From Paracoccaceae bacterium (GTDB lineage Bacteria; Pseudomonadota; Alphaproteobacteria; Rhodobacterales; Rhodobacteraceae), in assembly GCA_013214715.1 (NCBI GenBank), contig JABSSB010000019.1, positions 1 through 14,948 on the forward strand: DNA of 14,948 nt, in the 5' to 3' direction. Below the pieces are notes generated by a model. That model ran no database searches. It saw only the letters and a list, made by a program, of their open reading frames with translations, and was not told where the DNA came from. Made by a program: the position numbers and the translations under genes. Below, one piece after another: positions 1 to 6,107 of this stretch. Numbering within the stretch: position 1 is the stretch's first letter; each line of letters opens with the position of its first letter.

Positions 1-91
1 CCGGTTTGCGTGCGCGGCCGGGCAGGTTACGGGTCTGCAGCACTAAAGTGATGCCCAGGGCGCAAAGGCCCAGGATCATGTATTCAAGCAT
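1..91 (-). CDS. N-terminal fragment of a small membrane protein (runs off the window)
   Basis: This is the first 30 codons of a minus-strand gene whose remainder lies before position 1. The visible protein starts MLEYMILGLCALGITLVLQT, a single hydrophobic stretch of about 18 residues, followed by a basic segment (RNLPGRARKP). That layout suggests an N-terminal membrane anchor with a cytoplasmic tail. The ATG at 91-89 lies inside the last codons of the response regulator upstream, an 8-base overlap. An AGGTGA ribosome-binding sequence sits just before it, so the two genes are probably cotranscribed and translationally coupled. I do not recognise the family from this fragment. Its function is unknown; a partner of the response regulator is only a guess from position. 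Confidence 0.6.
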   Translation of the reverse strand, partial: MLEYMILGLCALGITLVLQTRNLPGRARKP

Positions 92-800
92 GGATCACCT
101 GTGTTGTCTGATTGATACGTTCTCGTAGCAGACAGCTGACTTTCCGGCGCATTCCTCCGCCCACGCCATTGCGACGCAGGGACTCCACCGCATCGCTGAG
201 CGCGGCATCGCGATTTTCGCGTGCAAGGGCGGAGATGAATTTTACGGCATAGTCCAGATCGCGCCCATCGGCGTTGTCGATCATCAGATTCGCAGCGGTT
301 TCAAGATCGTGATGCAATGCTTCCGGGGTCGGGGCTATGGCTGAGTCGGTCAGTTTGCGCGGCCCCAATTTCTGAGCCACATCCGGCAGATGCGATAGGA
401 GCGCCATCTGAAACGCATCGACAGAGCGTAACGGTTTGGCCAAGAACCCATCAGCCCCGGCGGCGATCGCCTCTCCTTCTGCGTCAAGATGCGCGGACAA
501 GGCCAGAATGACAGGCAGACGTGTGCGCAGATGTTTCATGTCGCGGATCAGATTGGCCCCGCTGCCATCCGGCAGCGTCATATCCACGAGCAAAATCGAC
601 GGTAAATAGACGGCCAGATGCCGCCGGGCCGAGGCAAGGCAATCCGCCCGGCGCAGGCGTGCGCCGCTGTGGTTGCACATCAATCGCAGGGATTCGGAGG
701 CAGTCAGGCTATCTTCGACCAACAGCACAGTCTGCCCCTTCAAAGGGCGTTTTGCGGTGGGCCGGGGTTGCGGCATCGGGAACAAGTCGTCTTGCGGCAT
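84..800 (-). CDS. Response regulator, receiver domain with uncharacterised helical C-terminus
   Basis: A 238-residue cytoplasmic signalling protein. Residues about 22-140 form a CheY-like receiver. The visible motifs are the acidic pair E29/D30 in VLLVEDS, phospho-acceptor D73 in LLVDMTLPDGSG, the switch Ser at S102 in ALSAH, and conserved K122 in FLAKP. The C-terminal 90 residues are mostly charged and helical. They show no DNA-binding helix-turn-helix, GGDEF, EAL or HisKA signature, so the output is unknown. I chose the ATG at 800 because AGGAGG lies about 7 bases upstream; an in-frame upstream start would place eight extra residues before it. No histidine kinase is in the window. The gene diverges from the epimerase gene and overlaps the next minus-strand gene by 8 bases. 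Receiver assignment is confident; the pathway is not known. Confidence 0.88.
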   Translation of the reverse strand: MPQDDLFPMPQPRPTAKRPLKGQTVLLVEDSLTASESLRLMCNHSGARLRRADCLASARRHLAVYLPSILLVDMTLPDGSGANLIRDMKHLRTRLPVILALSAHLDAEGEAIAAGADGFLAKPLRSVDAFQMALLSHLPDVAQKLGPRKLTDSAIAPTPEALHHDLETAANLMIDNADGRDLDYAVKFISALARENRDAALSDAVESLRRNGVGGGMRRKVSCLLRERINQTTQVIHA

Positions 801-882
801 GTCGTATCCTCCTGATCTGCACAAACCAAGGCTACGACCGGACAGCTAACAGGAAGTTAACCACGCGAGCGCTTTGCCCCAC

Positions 883-911
883 TTGCCAGCGCGCGGGTCG
901 CAGCCCATAAC
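883..911 (+). promoter_or_regulatory. Possible sigma-70-type promoter for the epimerase gene
   Basis: A TTGCCA box (883-888, five of six matches to TTGACA) and a CATAAC box (906-911, four of six to TATAAT) are separated by exactly 17 bases. They lie 22 bases before the epimerase start codon, which leaves room for the AAGGAGG ribosome-binding site at 922-928. This is a by-eye match in a GC-rich intergenic region and no transcription start is known. Confidence 0.35.
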
Positions 912-933
912 GCCCCCAACCAAGGAGGACATG

Positions 934-1338
934 ATGATCGGACGTTTGAACCACGTGGCCATTGCTGTGCCGGATCTTGAGGCGGCTTCGGCCCAGTATC
1001 GCGATGCGCTGGGCGCCAAAGTTGGTGCGCCGCAGGACGAACCCGATCACGGCGTGACGGTGGTGTTCATTGAGCTGCCTAATACCAAGATCGAACTGCT
1101 TTATCCGCTGGGCGAGGGCAGCCCGATTCAAGGCTTCCTAGACAAGAATCCATCAGGCGGCATCCACCATGTCTGCTATGAGGTCGACGACATCATAGCC
1201 GCGCGCGATCATCTGAAAGACACCGGCGCCCGCGTTCTGGGCACCGGAGAGCCCAAGATCGGTGCACATGGCAAGCCGGTTTTGTTTCTGCATCCCAAGG
1301 ATTTCAACGGATGCCTCGTGGAGTTGGAGCAAGTCTGA
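934..1338 (+). CDS. mce: Methylmalonyl-CoA (ethylmalonyl-CoA) epimerase
   Basis: A 134-residue glyoxalase/VOC-superfamily enzyme that interconverts the R and S epimers of methylmalonyl-CoA, so that propionyl-CoA carbon can reach succinyl-CoA. In bacteria with the ethylmalonyl-CoA pathway the same enzyme is known to act also on ethylmalonyl-CoA. The protein has the paired beta-alpha-beta-beta-beta modules: the first opens with LNHVAIAVPDLEAA (H7 a likely metal ligand) and the second with GGIHHVCYEVDD (H78/H79). The C-terminal motif GCLVELEQV supplies E130. Length equals the family norm. Two ATGs lie in tandem at 931 and 934; the second is 5 bases after AAGGAGG (922-928) and gives the usual MIGRLNHVAI start. 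The DUF1467 gene begins 1 base after its stop, so the two are an operon. Confidence 0.95.
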   Translation: MIGRLNHVAIAVPDLEAASAQYRDALGAKVGAPQDEPDHGVTVVFIELPNTKIELLYPLGEGSPIQGFLDKNPSGGIHHVCYEVDDIIAARDHLKDTGARVLGTGEPKIGAHGKPVLFLHPKDFNGCLVELEQV

Positions 1339-1339
1339 C

Positions 1340-1606
1340 ATGGGTATCACCTCTGCCATCGTTCTTTATGCCGTGGTGTGGTTTCTCACGCTTCTGATCA
1401 TCGCGCCCATCCGCATCAAGACGCAGGGCGATCTGGGCGAGGTCGTGCCAGGCACCCATGCGGGCAGCCCCGAGATCCATAACCTGAAGAAAAAGCTGTG
1501 GATCACCAGCGGGGTCGCTTTTGTGATCTGGGCCATCCTGGTTGCCGTTGTGGTGTCGGGCATGATCACGATGCGTGACATCGATTTCTTCAACCGGATG
1601 GGCTGA
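1340..1606 (+). CDS. DUF1467 family small membrane protein
   Basis: An 88-residue predicted inner-membrane protein with two hydrophobic helices, about residues 4-23 (ITSAIVLYAVVWFLTLLIIA) and 50-72. They are joined by a polar loop containing a PxRIKTQGDLGEVVPGTHAGSP-like stretch that is the recognisable DUF1467 signature. The start codon follows the epimerase stop by one base (TGAC ATG), with GGAG in the end of the epimerase gene as a likely ribosome-binding site, so translation is probably coupled. DUF1467 proteins are commonly found beside the epimerase gene in Rhodobacterales, as I recall, but no biochemical function is known. A role in propionyl-CoA metabolism is suggested only by this adjacency. 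Confidence 0.88.
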   Translation: MGITSAIVLYAVVWFLTLLIIAPIRIKTQGDLGEVVPGTHAGSPEIHNLKKKLWITSGVAFVIWAILVAVVVSGMITMRDIDFFNRMG

Positions 1607-1674
1607 CCTTCCCGCACGCTCGACAAGCCCAAAGGTGCCAGTCATCGTAAGCCTGCCAATTGGGGGAGGTGACG

Positions 1675-2217
1675 ATGGAGCTGGGCAATGCGCTTTTTGT
1701 CGAAGAAGAGATCATGATGGACGCGCATGGCGTGCCCTGTGCGCCGGTGCGTCGGGTCGCTGCTATGGCCGTGTTGCGCAACGCTCTGGCCGGACGCCAT
1801 GTCGAGGATTTGACAGAGCTGTTCGAGATAGGTGCAGACCTGGGAGAGCAACTCGCCCCGCTGGCCTTGCCGCGTTTGGCATGTGTCCCGGTTTCCTATG
1901 GCAAGGGCGCAATTGTAGGGCTGAATGGCGATATGGAACAGGGTAGCGCTGTGATCCATCCGCGCCTTGGCAAACCGATGCGCGCAGCCGCGGCGGGCGG
2001 AGAGGCTGTCATCCCGTCTAATGTGAAACTGGGCGGACCTGGCGTTCAGATTGACCTGCCGCTGGGGCATAAGGACAACCCGTGGTCTCTTGATCATTTC
2101 GACACGATGCCTCTTCGGGTGGGGGATGCGCCTCTGCCGGACGAGATTGTGATGATCCTCGCCTATGCTGATGGCGGGCGTCCGATCCCGCGCTGTGGCA
2201 AAGGGCTGGCAGGATGA
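1675..2217 (+). CDS. AA_synth (PF06684, formerly DUF1185) family protein
   Basis: A 180-residue soluble protein. Family landmarks appear in order: a VRRVAAMAVLRNALAGRHVEDL block (residues about 25-46), SYGKGAIVGLNGDMEQGSAV, the conserved AVIPSNVKLGGPG-ID block, and LPDEIVMILAYADGGRPIPR near the C-terminus. Family crystal structures, as I recall, show a chorismate-mutase-like oligomeric fold; the Pfam name 'amino acid synthesis' is a genetic inference and the reaction is not established. The ATG at 1675 is chosen because GGGGGAGG (1662-1669) ends 5 bases upstream; an in-frame TTG at 1660 overlaps that site and is less likely. The gene overlaps the following ACT-domain gene by 4 bases, so the pair probably acts in one process involving amino-acid recognition. 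Confidence 0.85.
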   Translation: MELGNALFVEEEIMMDAHGVPCAPVRRVAAMAVLRNALAGRHVEDLTELFEIGADLGEQLAPLALPRLACVPVSYGKGAIVGLNGDMEQGSAVIHPRLGKPMRAAAAGGEAVIPSNVKLGGPGVQIDLPLGHKDNPWSLDHFDTMPLRVGDAPLPDEIVMILAYADGGRPIPRCGKGLAG

Positions 2218-2618
2218 GCGGTGAAACCAATCTCGATCGCCTGTTGCGCGGCATGTCGGCCGAACTGGTTGATGGCGTCTATGTGTTTGCCACCGTTGCG
2301 CAGGGGGATGTACCAAAGGGTCTGACGCCGCGCATGATGTTCCACGAGGCCGAAGGCGTGACGCTGGTCCTTCTGCAGGATGAGGCACAGGCCGCTGGCC
2401 TAGCGTTCGACTTTCCCTGCCGCATGATCACGCTGAATGTGCATTCCGCGTTGGAAGCAGTCGGCTTCATCGCGCGGATCGCGACGGTGCTGGCGGGCGC
2501 TGGAATGGGCGTGAACCCTGTGGCCGGCTTCTATCACGACCACCTGTTCATCCCCGAGAATCATGCCGAAGACGCGATGCACCTACTGGCGCAACTTGCC
2601 AAAGGCGCGCTTGACTAG
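2214..2618 (+). CDS. ACT domain-containing protein (ACT_3/DUF2241 plus ACT_7)
   Basis: A 134-residue protein made of two tandem ACT-like modules. Residues about 4-65 carry the N-terminal ACT_3 pattern (GVYVFATVAQGDVPKGL, then MMFHEAEGVTLVL). Residues about 66-130 carry the second (MITLNVHSALEAVGFIARIATVLAGAGMGVNPVAGFYHDHLFIP). ACT domains bind amino acids or other small ligands and usually regulate a partner enzyme. No catalytic domain is attached here, so this is probably a free-standing ligand sensor. Its ATG overlaps the AA_synth stop (ATGA, 2214-2217), which implies coupled translation and a shared pathway. The stop codon TAG lies in a CTAG tetranucleotide shared with the convergent EI24 gene. 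The ligand is unknown. Confidence 0.85.
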   Translation: MSGETNLDRLLRGMSAELVDGVYVFATVAQGDVPKGLTPRMMFHEAEGVTLVLLQDEAQAAGLAFDFPCRMITLNVHSALEAVGFIARIATVLAGAGMGVNPVAGFYHDHLFIPENHAEDAMHLLAQLAKGALD

Positions 2619-3304
2619 GCTGTTGCTGCCTTATCGTTCAGCGCATGGAACACATGGGTGAAGGTGGCTGCTCCCAGAACTGGGACGATCAGGTTGATCA
2701 CCGGGATGGTCAGCGGAATCACCATCAACACACCCGCAGCCCAGATCGTCAGCATATTGCGCGCGCGCAGCGCTTTGGCCTCAAGCCGGGGCAGCCGCCG
2801 GATCGCGGCCACCATGAAATATTCCCGACCCAGCAGAAACCCGTTCAAACCCCAGAAAATAAACGGCGCAAACGGAGCAAAGAGTAGATAAAGCACCAAG
2901 GCAAAGATGTTTGCCGCAAGCAAGATCCCCAGAAAGTTTATGGTGTCCTTTAGCGTTTCCCCCATCCCAACGTCGCGGGCAGGGGGCAGGTTGGGGTAAT
3001 TTTTGTCTTCGACCGCCTGCGCCACATAATCGAGGAAAATCCCCGACACCGCCGACGCCACCGGCACCATCAGAAAGATCGAGGCCACCATCACCAGCAC
3101 TGCCAGCCCGGCATTGGCCAGCGTATCAACATCTCCGATAAAGGGCAGGGTCACGCCCTCAATCCAGCCGCCGACAATCCAGCTGAGCAGGTAGAAGGCC
3201 CCGATTAGCAAGGCCAAGGTCACTCCGATGCCCAGCCACAGCACGCCCTGAAACCGGCGGTCGCCCATTTGGCCAAGCGCGGCAAAGAAAGCGTTGAAAA
3301 TCAT
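2615..3304 (-). CDS. EI24 domain / CysZ-like membrane protein
   Basis: A 229-residue integral membrane protein of the EI24 family (PF07264), which includes the sulfate transporter CysZ. Hydrophobic segments lie at about residues 20-45, 60-90, 128-155 and 188-218. Before the third comes a charged loop (VAQAVEDKNYPNLPPAR) typical of the family, and after it the GLNGFLLGREYF motif. The ATG at 3304 overlaps the nitroreductase stop by 4 bases (ATGA); an upstream TTG at 3316 would need a longer overlap and is disfavoured. It is the last gene of a four-gene minus-strand operon and ends in the CTAG shared with the convergent ACT gene. No cysteine biosynthesis gene is nearby, so calling it a sulfate transporter would go beyond the evidence; the substrate is unknown. 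Confidence 0.82.
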   Translation of the reverse strand: MIFNAFFAALGQMGDRRFQGVLWLGIGVTLALLIGAFYLLSWIVGGWIEGVTLPFIGDVDTLANAGLAVLVMVASIFLMVPVASAVSGIFLDYVAQAVEDKNYPNLPPARDVGMGETLKDTINFLGILLAANIFALVLYLLFAPFAPFIFWGLNGFLLGREYFMVAAIRRLPRLEAKALRARNMLTIWAAGVLMVIPLTIPVINLIVPVLGAATFTHVFHALNDKAATA

Positions 3305-3879
3305 GCCGACACCCAATCCGTCTTGGCATCCAGATCGGGGCGGGAACGTTCGGGCGGTTTGGCGCCTTCGGTGCCGATATGCACGATGCCAGCTATGCGC
3401 TCCTGCTGGGTCAGACCAAGGGCGGTTTGGCAGAACCAGGCGTCATGGCTGGGCCAGCCCGACAGCCAGTTCGCGCCCCACCCGGCGGCCAGCGCGGCGT
3501 TCAGCAAGGCCAAACAAACGGCCCCGGCCGAATAGGTCTGTTCAATCGCAGGGATCTTGTCGCTGATGACCGGGCTTTCGACGACCACCACGGCCAGATT
3601 GCCACGGTCGAACTGATCACGGCCTTTGGTGATCTGATCAGGCTCGAGGCCCAGCGCCTCACCTCGCGCCTGCGCCGCATTGGCCAAGCGGTCCATGGCG
3701 TCGCCTTCAAGGACGATGAACCGCCACGGTTCCAGCTTGCCATGATCCGGTGTGCGCGCGGCGGCCGTCAGCAGGGGCATCAGCGCGTCACGATCCGGGA
3801 CAGGCGTGGTCAATGTCTTGGCCGGGCGCGACCGGCGCGACAGCAAAAATTCCAGCGCCTCAGGGTTCGGTGTGGGCAT
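3301..3879 (-). CDS. Nitroreductase family protein, YdjA type
   Basis: A 192-residue FMN-dependent oxidoreductase-fold protein. It resembles Escherichia coli YdjA in length and motifs: the phosphate-contacting RRSRP (residues 15-19), the APDHxxxxPWRF-type block (TPDHGKLEPWRFIVLEG, 43-59), AGAVCLALLNAALAAGWGANW in the middle, and an IAGIVHIGT strand near the end. Family members use NAD(P)H to reduce nitro, quinone or enone compounds, but YdjA itself has no assigned physiological substrate. The ATG at 3879 follows an AAAGGA about 11 bases upstream; the open frame continues another 21 codons upstream without a better start. The amidohydrolase gene ends 66 bases upstream and the EI24 start overlaps its stop, so it is the third gene in the operon. 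Confidence 0.9.
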   Translation of the reverse strand: MPTPNPEALEFLLSRRSRPAKTLTTPVPDRDALMPLLTAAARTPDHGKLEPWRFIVLEGDAMDRLANAAQARGEALGLEPDQITKGRDQFDRGNLAVVVVESPVISDKIPAIEQTYSAGAVCLALLNAALAAGWGANWLSGWPSHDAWFCQTALGLTQQERIAGIVHIGTEGAKPPERSRPDLDAKTDWVSA

Positions 3880-3945
3880 GACAATGTGGTCCTTTGATCT
3901 TCGGTCACGGCCATAGGTCGGGGCAACCGGCGCGGGATGCAAGGG

Positions 3946-5055
3946 TCAGGGCGACAGCAAGGCGGCCATTTGGTCAATCTCTGACATCAAAAACGCGTCC
4001 AGAGCCTTGCCGGGCTGGCGCACATCCAGATTGGGCAAAAGCGGATCGGGCACGTCGATCTCGCTGCCCGCCAGAGTCGCGATGGTGGCGTGGCCGCAGA
4101 AGGGCACATAGGCCTCGGAATAGCCGCCTTCATGCACCAGAACGAGCCGTCCGTCGCAAAGCCAATCTGCCGCCGTCATGACCTGTCGCGTCATCTGGCG
4201 GAAGGTGTCCGCCGTGGCCAGCATCCGCGCCAAAGGGTCCACGGCAGAGGCATCAAAGCCGCAGGCCACCACGATCAGATCGGGCTGGAACCGCTCCAGT
4301 GCGGGCAGCACGACCTTTTCCATCGCCGCCAGATAGGCGCGGTGACCGGTGCCTGCAGGCAAGGGCAGGTTGATATTGAACCCGTCTCCCGCCCCGCTGC
4401 CGCGGTCTTCAATAGCACCGGTATCGAGCGGGTAATTGCCTTCCTGATGCAGAGAGATGGTCAGAACATCGTCGCGGTCATAGTAAATCGCTTCCGTCCC
4501 GTTGCCGTGATGCACATCCCAGTCGATCACGGCCACGCGGCCCAACCCATGCGCGGCTTTGGCGGCTTCAATGGCGATGGCGATATTGGCCAGCAGGCAA
4601 AAGCCATTGGGGAAATCAGGCAGGCAATGATGCCCCGGCGGGCGCGAGAGCGCATAGGCGTTGCGCATCTCGCCGGTCACAACAGCCTCCACCGCCGATT
4701 TGGCGAGCCCGGCTGACAGCGCCGCAATCTCATACCCGCCTTTGGCGAAGGGCGTGCGCAGCCCAAGCTCCCCACCGCCAGCATCTGACATCTGCTTGAA
4801 TTGCTCGAGATAGGCTGCCGGATGGACCCGTTCCAAATCAATGCGCGTGGCGGCTTGGGCTGATCGCACGTCCAGCTCTGCAAGCAGGCCGGACACCTCC
4901 ATCAGATTTTTCAGCCGTCGCTTGGTTTCGGGGTTTTCGGGCAGACCACCGGCGGCCAGAGGCTGCACGAAGCCGCCCAAAGGCAGGGTAAAGGCGTAAT
5001 TGCCCCCAGCATGCCAGAAGCAGCGCTCATCATGAAAGAAACCTGTGCGGGACAT
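3946..5055 (-). CDS. Histone deacetylase-like amidohydrolase (zinc-dependent, class II type)
   Basis: A 369-residue cytoplasmic arginase/deacetylase-fold enzyme that hydrolyses acyl-amide bonds, probably on small acylated amines or acyl-lysine. The catalytic set is complete: the tandem histidines H142/H143 in SRPPGHH, zinc ligands D180 and H182 in IDWDVHHGNGT, zinc ligand D268 in ACGFDAS, and the transition-state tyrosine Y312 in HEGGYS. These numbers and the total length coincide with what I recall of the characterised bacterial HDAH from strain FB188, so this is probably the same subfamily rather than an acetoin-utilisation AcuC protein. The start ATG at 5055 lies 5 bases after the stop of the upstream 79-residue gene, indicating an operon. 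The native substrate is unknown for this subfamily; acetylpolyamines remain possible. Confidence 0.93.
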   Translation of the reverse strand: MSRTGFFHDERCFWHAGGNYAFTLPLGGFVQPLAAGGLPENPETKRRLKNLMEVSGLLAELDVRSAQAATRIDLERVHPAAYLEQFKQMSDAGGGELGLRTPFAKGGYEIAALSAGLAKSAVEAVVTGEMRNAYALSRPPGHHCLPDFPNGFCLLANIAIAIEAAKAAHGLGRVAVIDWDVHHGNGTEAIYYDRDDVLTISLHQEGNYPLDTGAIEDRGSGAGDGFNINLPLPAGTGHRAYLAAMEKVVLPALERFQPDLIVVACGFDASAVDPLARMLATADTFRQMTRQVMTAADWLCDGRLVLVHEGGYSEAYVPFCGHATIATLAGSEIDVPDPLLPNLDVRQPGKALDAFLMSEIDQMAALLSP

Positions 5056-5060
5056 GGTGC

Positions 5061-5300
5061 TTACCCGGATTTCTGCGGTAGCTGATAGACCCCTTCGGGC
5101 AGATCAAGCGCGGCAGCAAGGTCACGGATCTGTTCTGGCGAGAACGTTATTTTCATCATGCCGCCCGTGCGCGGGTCAAATTGTTCTAGGGTGACACATT
5201 CTGCAAAAGAATGGATCACCACATCCTCTTGCAGGGGCGCCGCTCCGTCGTCGACAAGGGTGACGACCGTGGCGTCGAATTCGTGCTCGATGCTGAACAT
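5061..5300 (-). CDS. Uncharacterised 79-residue protein preceding the amidohydrolase
   Basis: A small acidic soluble protein, MFSIEHEFDATVVTLVDDGA at its start and then a mixture of predicted beta strands and a short helix (SPEQIRDLAAALDLPEG). It has no Cys, no signal peptide and no membrane segment. The middle (FAECVTLEQFDPRTG) contains one Cys only as part of AECV. I chose the ATG at 5300; an in-frame TTG at 5330 would add ten residues including PQPPGHSD, with no obvious ribosome-binding site for either. It is the first gene of the minus-strand operon and is separated from the amidohydrolase start by only 5 bases. I recognise no domain. A protein like this beside the deacetylase gene seems familiar from roseobacters, but no function is known. 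Confidence 0.75.
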   Translation of the reverse strand: MFSIEHEFDATVVTLVDDGAAPLQEDVVIHSFAECVTLEQFDPRTGGMMKITFSPEQIRDLAAALDLPEGVYQLPQKSG

Positions 5301-5371
5301 GGGGTCAGAGTGGCCGGGCGGCTGCGGCAATGCAAGACATCATTCGTTCTGGAAGCAGGCGCGGGACATGC

Positions 5372-5377
5372 TAGGCT
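5372..5377 (+). promoter_or_regulatory. Possible extended -10 element upstream of the M48 protease gene
   Basis: The sequence ATGCTAGGCTTT (5368-5379) resembles an extended -10 box (TGnTAnnnT) placed about 31 bases before the protease start codon. No convincing -35 hexamer is visible at 16-18 bases upstream, so this is weak. A similar TGnTAGnnTT string occurs before two other plus-strand starts in the window. Confidence 0.22.
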
Positions 5378-5408
5378 TTGCGCTGAGAACGATCATGGGA
5401 ATTGAGAC

Positions 5409-6107
5409 ATGTGGCGGGTTTTGCTGATATGTCTGTGCGTCTTGGGCGCCTGTACGACAGGATATAATACCGGCGGCGTTACGCAGGTGCCGGGACAGTT
5501 GGGCGAAGACCCGGAACGTGCCGAGCAGTTGTTTTTCCAGGTCGTGCGCGACATGCAGCCCGTGGCGCAGTCGGAATGCCGCAAAAAACGGCGAGACAAT
5601 TTCTGTGAGTTTGTGATTCTCGTGGATGTTGACCCGCGGTCGCCCCCCAATGCGTATCAGACGCTGTCTGATGATGGGCAGCCGATGCTGACGATGACCG
5701 CGTCGATGATTGCCAGCTTCCAGACTGCCGATGAAATGGCTTTTGTCATGGCACATGAGGTTGCGCATCACATCCTTCGCCATTTGGAACAACAACAAGA
5801 CACCGTTGCGGCGTCGGCCGAGCTTTATGCGCGGCTCGCGGCGCAACAGGGCGGCTCGCCGCGCGATATCCGCCGTGCGCAGCAATTGGGCGCGCAGGTC
5901 GGGGCGCAGGCCTATTCGCAGGATTATGAATTCGAAGCCGACCGGCTGGGCACGGTGATGACCGCACGGGCCGGGTATGATCCGGTGCTTGGATCAAAAT
6001 ACTTCCTCCGCCTGCCCGAACCCGATGATACCTACCTGGCCACGCATCCGCCCAATGAGGAACGCCGCCAGATGGTTGCGAAAACCGCAGCCGAGTTGGG
6101 ATTGTGA
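5409..6107 (+). CDS. M48 family zinc metalloprotease, predicted lipoprotein
   Basis: A 232-residue periplasmic protease. The N-terminus is a short lipoprotein signal with lipobox LGAC (cleavage before C15), so the mature protein should be membrane anchored by lipid. The zinc site is complete: HEVAH (116-120) within MAHEVAHHILRH, and the third ligand Glu in YEFEADRLG (E174 with D178). A late ATHPPNEERRQ motif matches the family's substrate-cleft region. Related periplasmic M48 proteins (BepA/LoiP type) act in outer-membrane protein quality control; this one lacks the C-terminal TPR repeats of BepA. Its start ATG at 5409 has only a weak GGGA upstream. The stop overlaps the GTG start of the next gene. 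The divergent neighbour is the 79-residue gene. Confidence 0.9.
   Translation: MWRVLLICLCVLGACTTGYNTGGVTQVPGQLGEDPERAEQLFFQVVRDMQPVAQSECRKKRRDNFCEFVILVDVDPRSPPNAYQTLSDDGQPMLTMTASMIASFQTADEMAFVMAHEVAHHILRHLEQQQDTVAASAELYARLAAQQGGSPRDIRRAQQLGAQVGAQAYSQDYEFEADRLGTVMTARAGYDPVLGSKYFLRLPEPDDTYLATHPPNEERRQMVAKTAAELGL

Noticed and set aside
1642..2388. Long minus-strand open frame opposite the AA_synth gene
   Set aside because: It is antisense to two well-supported plus-strand genes, has Arg/His/Pro-rich shadow composition and no family motif. Third-position GC bias creates such frames.
3379..3897. 172-codon plus-strand open frame opposite the nitroreductase
   Set aside because: It mirrors the nitroreductase codons, contains no recognisable motif and has no ribosome-binding site.
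4090..4716. 208-codon plus-strand open frame inside the amidohydrolase
   Set aside because: It is a shadow of a gene whose full catalytic set is intact on the other strand.
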